Shown: positions 6,428 to 7,092 of the stretch, piece after piece
How positions within the stretch are numbered: the stretch's first letter is position 1
Layout of the letters: every line of letters starts with the position of its first letter
Assembly (NCBI GenBank): GCA_003232155.1
Contig: QILY01000088.1
Location: 1 to 7,092 of the forward strand
Direction: 5' to 3'
Source of the DNA: Maribacter sp.
GTDB lineage: Bacteria; Bacteroidota; Bacteroidia; Flavobacteriales; Flavobacteriaceae
Length of the DNA stretch: 7,092 nt
Made by a program: the position numbers and the translations under genes
Notes under the pieces: model-generated
The model's input: the letters and a program-made list of their open reading frames with translations, nothing else
Database searches by the model: none
What the model was told of the DNA's origin: nothing

Positions 6428-6454
6428 CAGCACTAATATTTTCAGATAGTGCTG
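6428..6454. repeat. 8-bp inverted repeat spanning the recN start codon
   Basis: CAGCACTA (6428-6435) and TAGTGCTG (6447-6454) are perfect reverse complements separated by 11 bases. The right arm contains the probable GTG start (6449-6451) and the second codon of recN. In RNA this would fold the start codon into a hairpin. No T-tract follows, so it is not a terminator. It could be an operator, a translational brake or a scar of the insertion upstream. Confidence 0.6.
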
Positions 6455-7092
6455 ATACACCTTTCCATAAAAAATTATGCATTAATTGACCATTTAAATG
6501 TCAATTTTTCACTAAAGGCTTTACCAGTATAACAGGTGAAACAGGTGCGGGAAAATCTATTCTCCTAGGCGGTCTTTCATTGGTCTTGGGCAAACGGGCA
6601 GATTTATCTTCTTTGCGTAATAAAGAACTGAAGTGTATTATCGAGGCCGAGTTTCAAATTGAAAAGTATAACCTGAAACCGTTTTTTAATGAGAACGATT
6701 TAGATTATGAAGCAGTGACCATTATTCGACGTGAGATACTGCCCAGCGGAAAATCTAGAGCTTTTATTAATGATACTCCAATTACCTTAGATGTATTATC
6801 ACAATTAGGAAATAGGTTAATTGATGTGCATTCTCAAAATCAAACCTTGCAACTGGCGAATGCTGATTTTCAATTAAAGGTAATAGATGCTTTAGCTGAT
6901 AACAAAACTGTACTTTCAGAATATGGTGAAAAGTTATCAGATTATAAAAATACTTCAAAAGAGCTTCAACAATTAATTGATTTTCAACAGACTGCCTATA
7001 AAGAACATGACTACAATTCTTTTTTATTGAAAGAACTTGAAGAAGCTCCTTTGAAAGAAAGTATTCAAGAAGAACTGGAAGTGCAACATGAA
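6449..7092 (+). CDS. recN: DNA repair ATPase RecN, 5' part, reading frame broken near codon 21; runs off window
   Basis: RecN is an SMC-like cytosolic ATPase acting in double-strand break repair. Starting at GTG 6449, the frame reads MLIHLSIKNYALIDHLNVNF, the normal RecN N-terminus, and then meets a TAA at 6530. From 6511 another frame continues as TKGFTSITGETGAGKSILLG, with the Walker A motif GETGAGKS at 6535-6558. It then stays open to base 7092, with GKRADLSSL, SGKSRAFINDTPITL, LIDVHSQNQTLQL and the start of the coiled-coil arm (from about 6900). All are RecN features. The join lies at 6503-6516. Removing two bases gives NFSKGF, the usual family length; adding one T gives NFFTKGF, one residue longer. 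No ATG, GTG or TTG start exists in the second frame before Walker A, so as written no full product can be made. It is a mutation, a sequencing error or, less likely, a recoding site. The rest of the gene is outside the window. Confidence 0.85.

Noticed and set aside
3042..6448. Mobile element, integrase, attachment site or CRISPR array
   Set aside because: No transposase or recombinase coding sequence, no flanking direct repeat and no spaced repeats were seen. The insertion is inferred only from gene order and composition.
6503..6516. Programmed -1 frameshifting in recN at the T5 tract
   Set aside because: The zero-frame codons AAT TTT in the context C AAT TTT T do not form a proper slippery heptamer, and RecN is not known to be recoded. 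Mutation or sequencing error is simpler.

Overview
The window looks like a chromosomal segment of a marine-type member of the Flavobacteriia (Bacteroidota). The evidence is AT-rich DNA, weak or absent Shine-Dalgarno sites on most genes, and a run of genes whose proteins read as flavobacterial: BamD, a Bacteroidota-type omega-like RNA polymerase subunit, CoaBC, a DUF4835/PorD protein and RecN. All genes are on the + strand.

Region 1 (1-3041) is a tight housekeeping run. It holds the 3' part of bamD, an rpoZ-like gene 13 nt later, coaBC 3 nt after that, and a DUF4835/porD gene overlapping coaBC by 8 nt. This is very probably one operon joining outer-membrane assembly, transcription, coenzyme A synthesis and a secreted envelope protein. 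In related genomes the next gene is usually recN.

Region 2 (3042-6448) separates porD from recN and looks like an accessory insertion of about 3.4 kb. It carries a membrane-bound regulator (about seven transmembrane segments plus an AraC-type DNA-binding domain, 3155-4309). Next is a multidomain lipoprotein (4448-5863, with its signal peptide probably starting at the ATG at 4413). It has an N-terminal module, a Gly/Ser/Thr-rich linker, and a C-terminal domain with a His-then-Cys arrangement like circularly permuted papain/NlpC-P60 folds. Its stop codon overlaps the start of a small lipoprotein gene (5857-6351). The layout resembles an effector with a cognate periplasmic immunity protein, possibly controlled by the upstream regulator. 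This is inference. A strong intrinsic terminator (6371-6407) ends the block.

Region 3 (6428-7092) is the 5' part of recN. It starts at a GTG lying inside an 8-bp inverted repeat. The frame breaks near codon 21, before the Walker A motif, and continues well in another frame to the window end.

Two reading-frame breaks, in the A7 tract after 4413 and beside the T5 tract at 6505-6509, can each be repaired by adding one base to a homopolymer. They could be sequencing errors or real, possibly variable, mutations. Raw reads would settle this.
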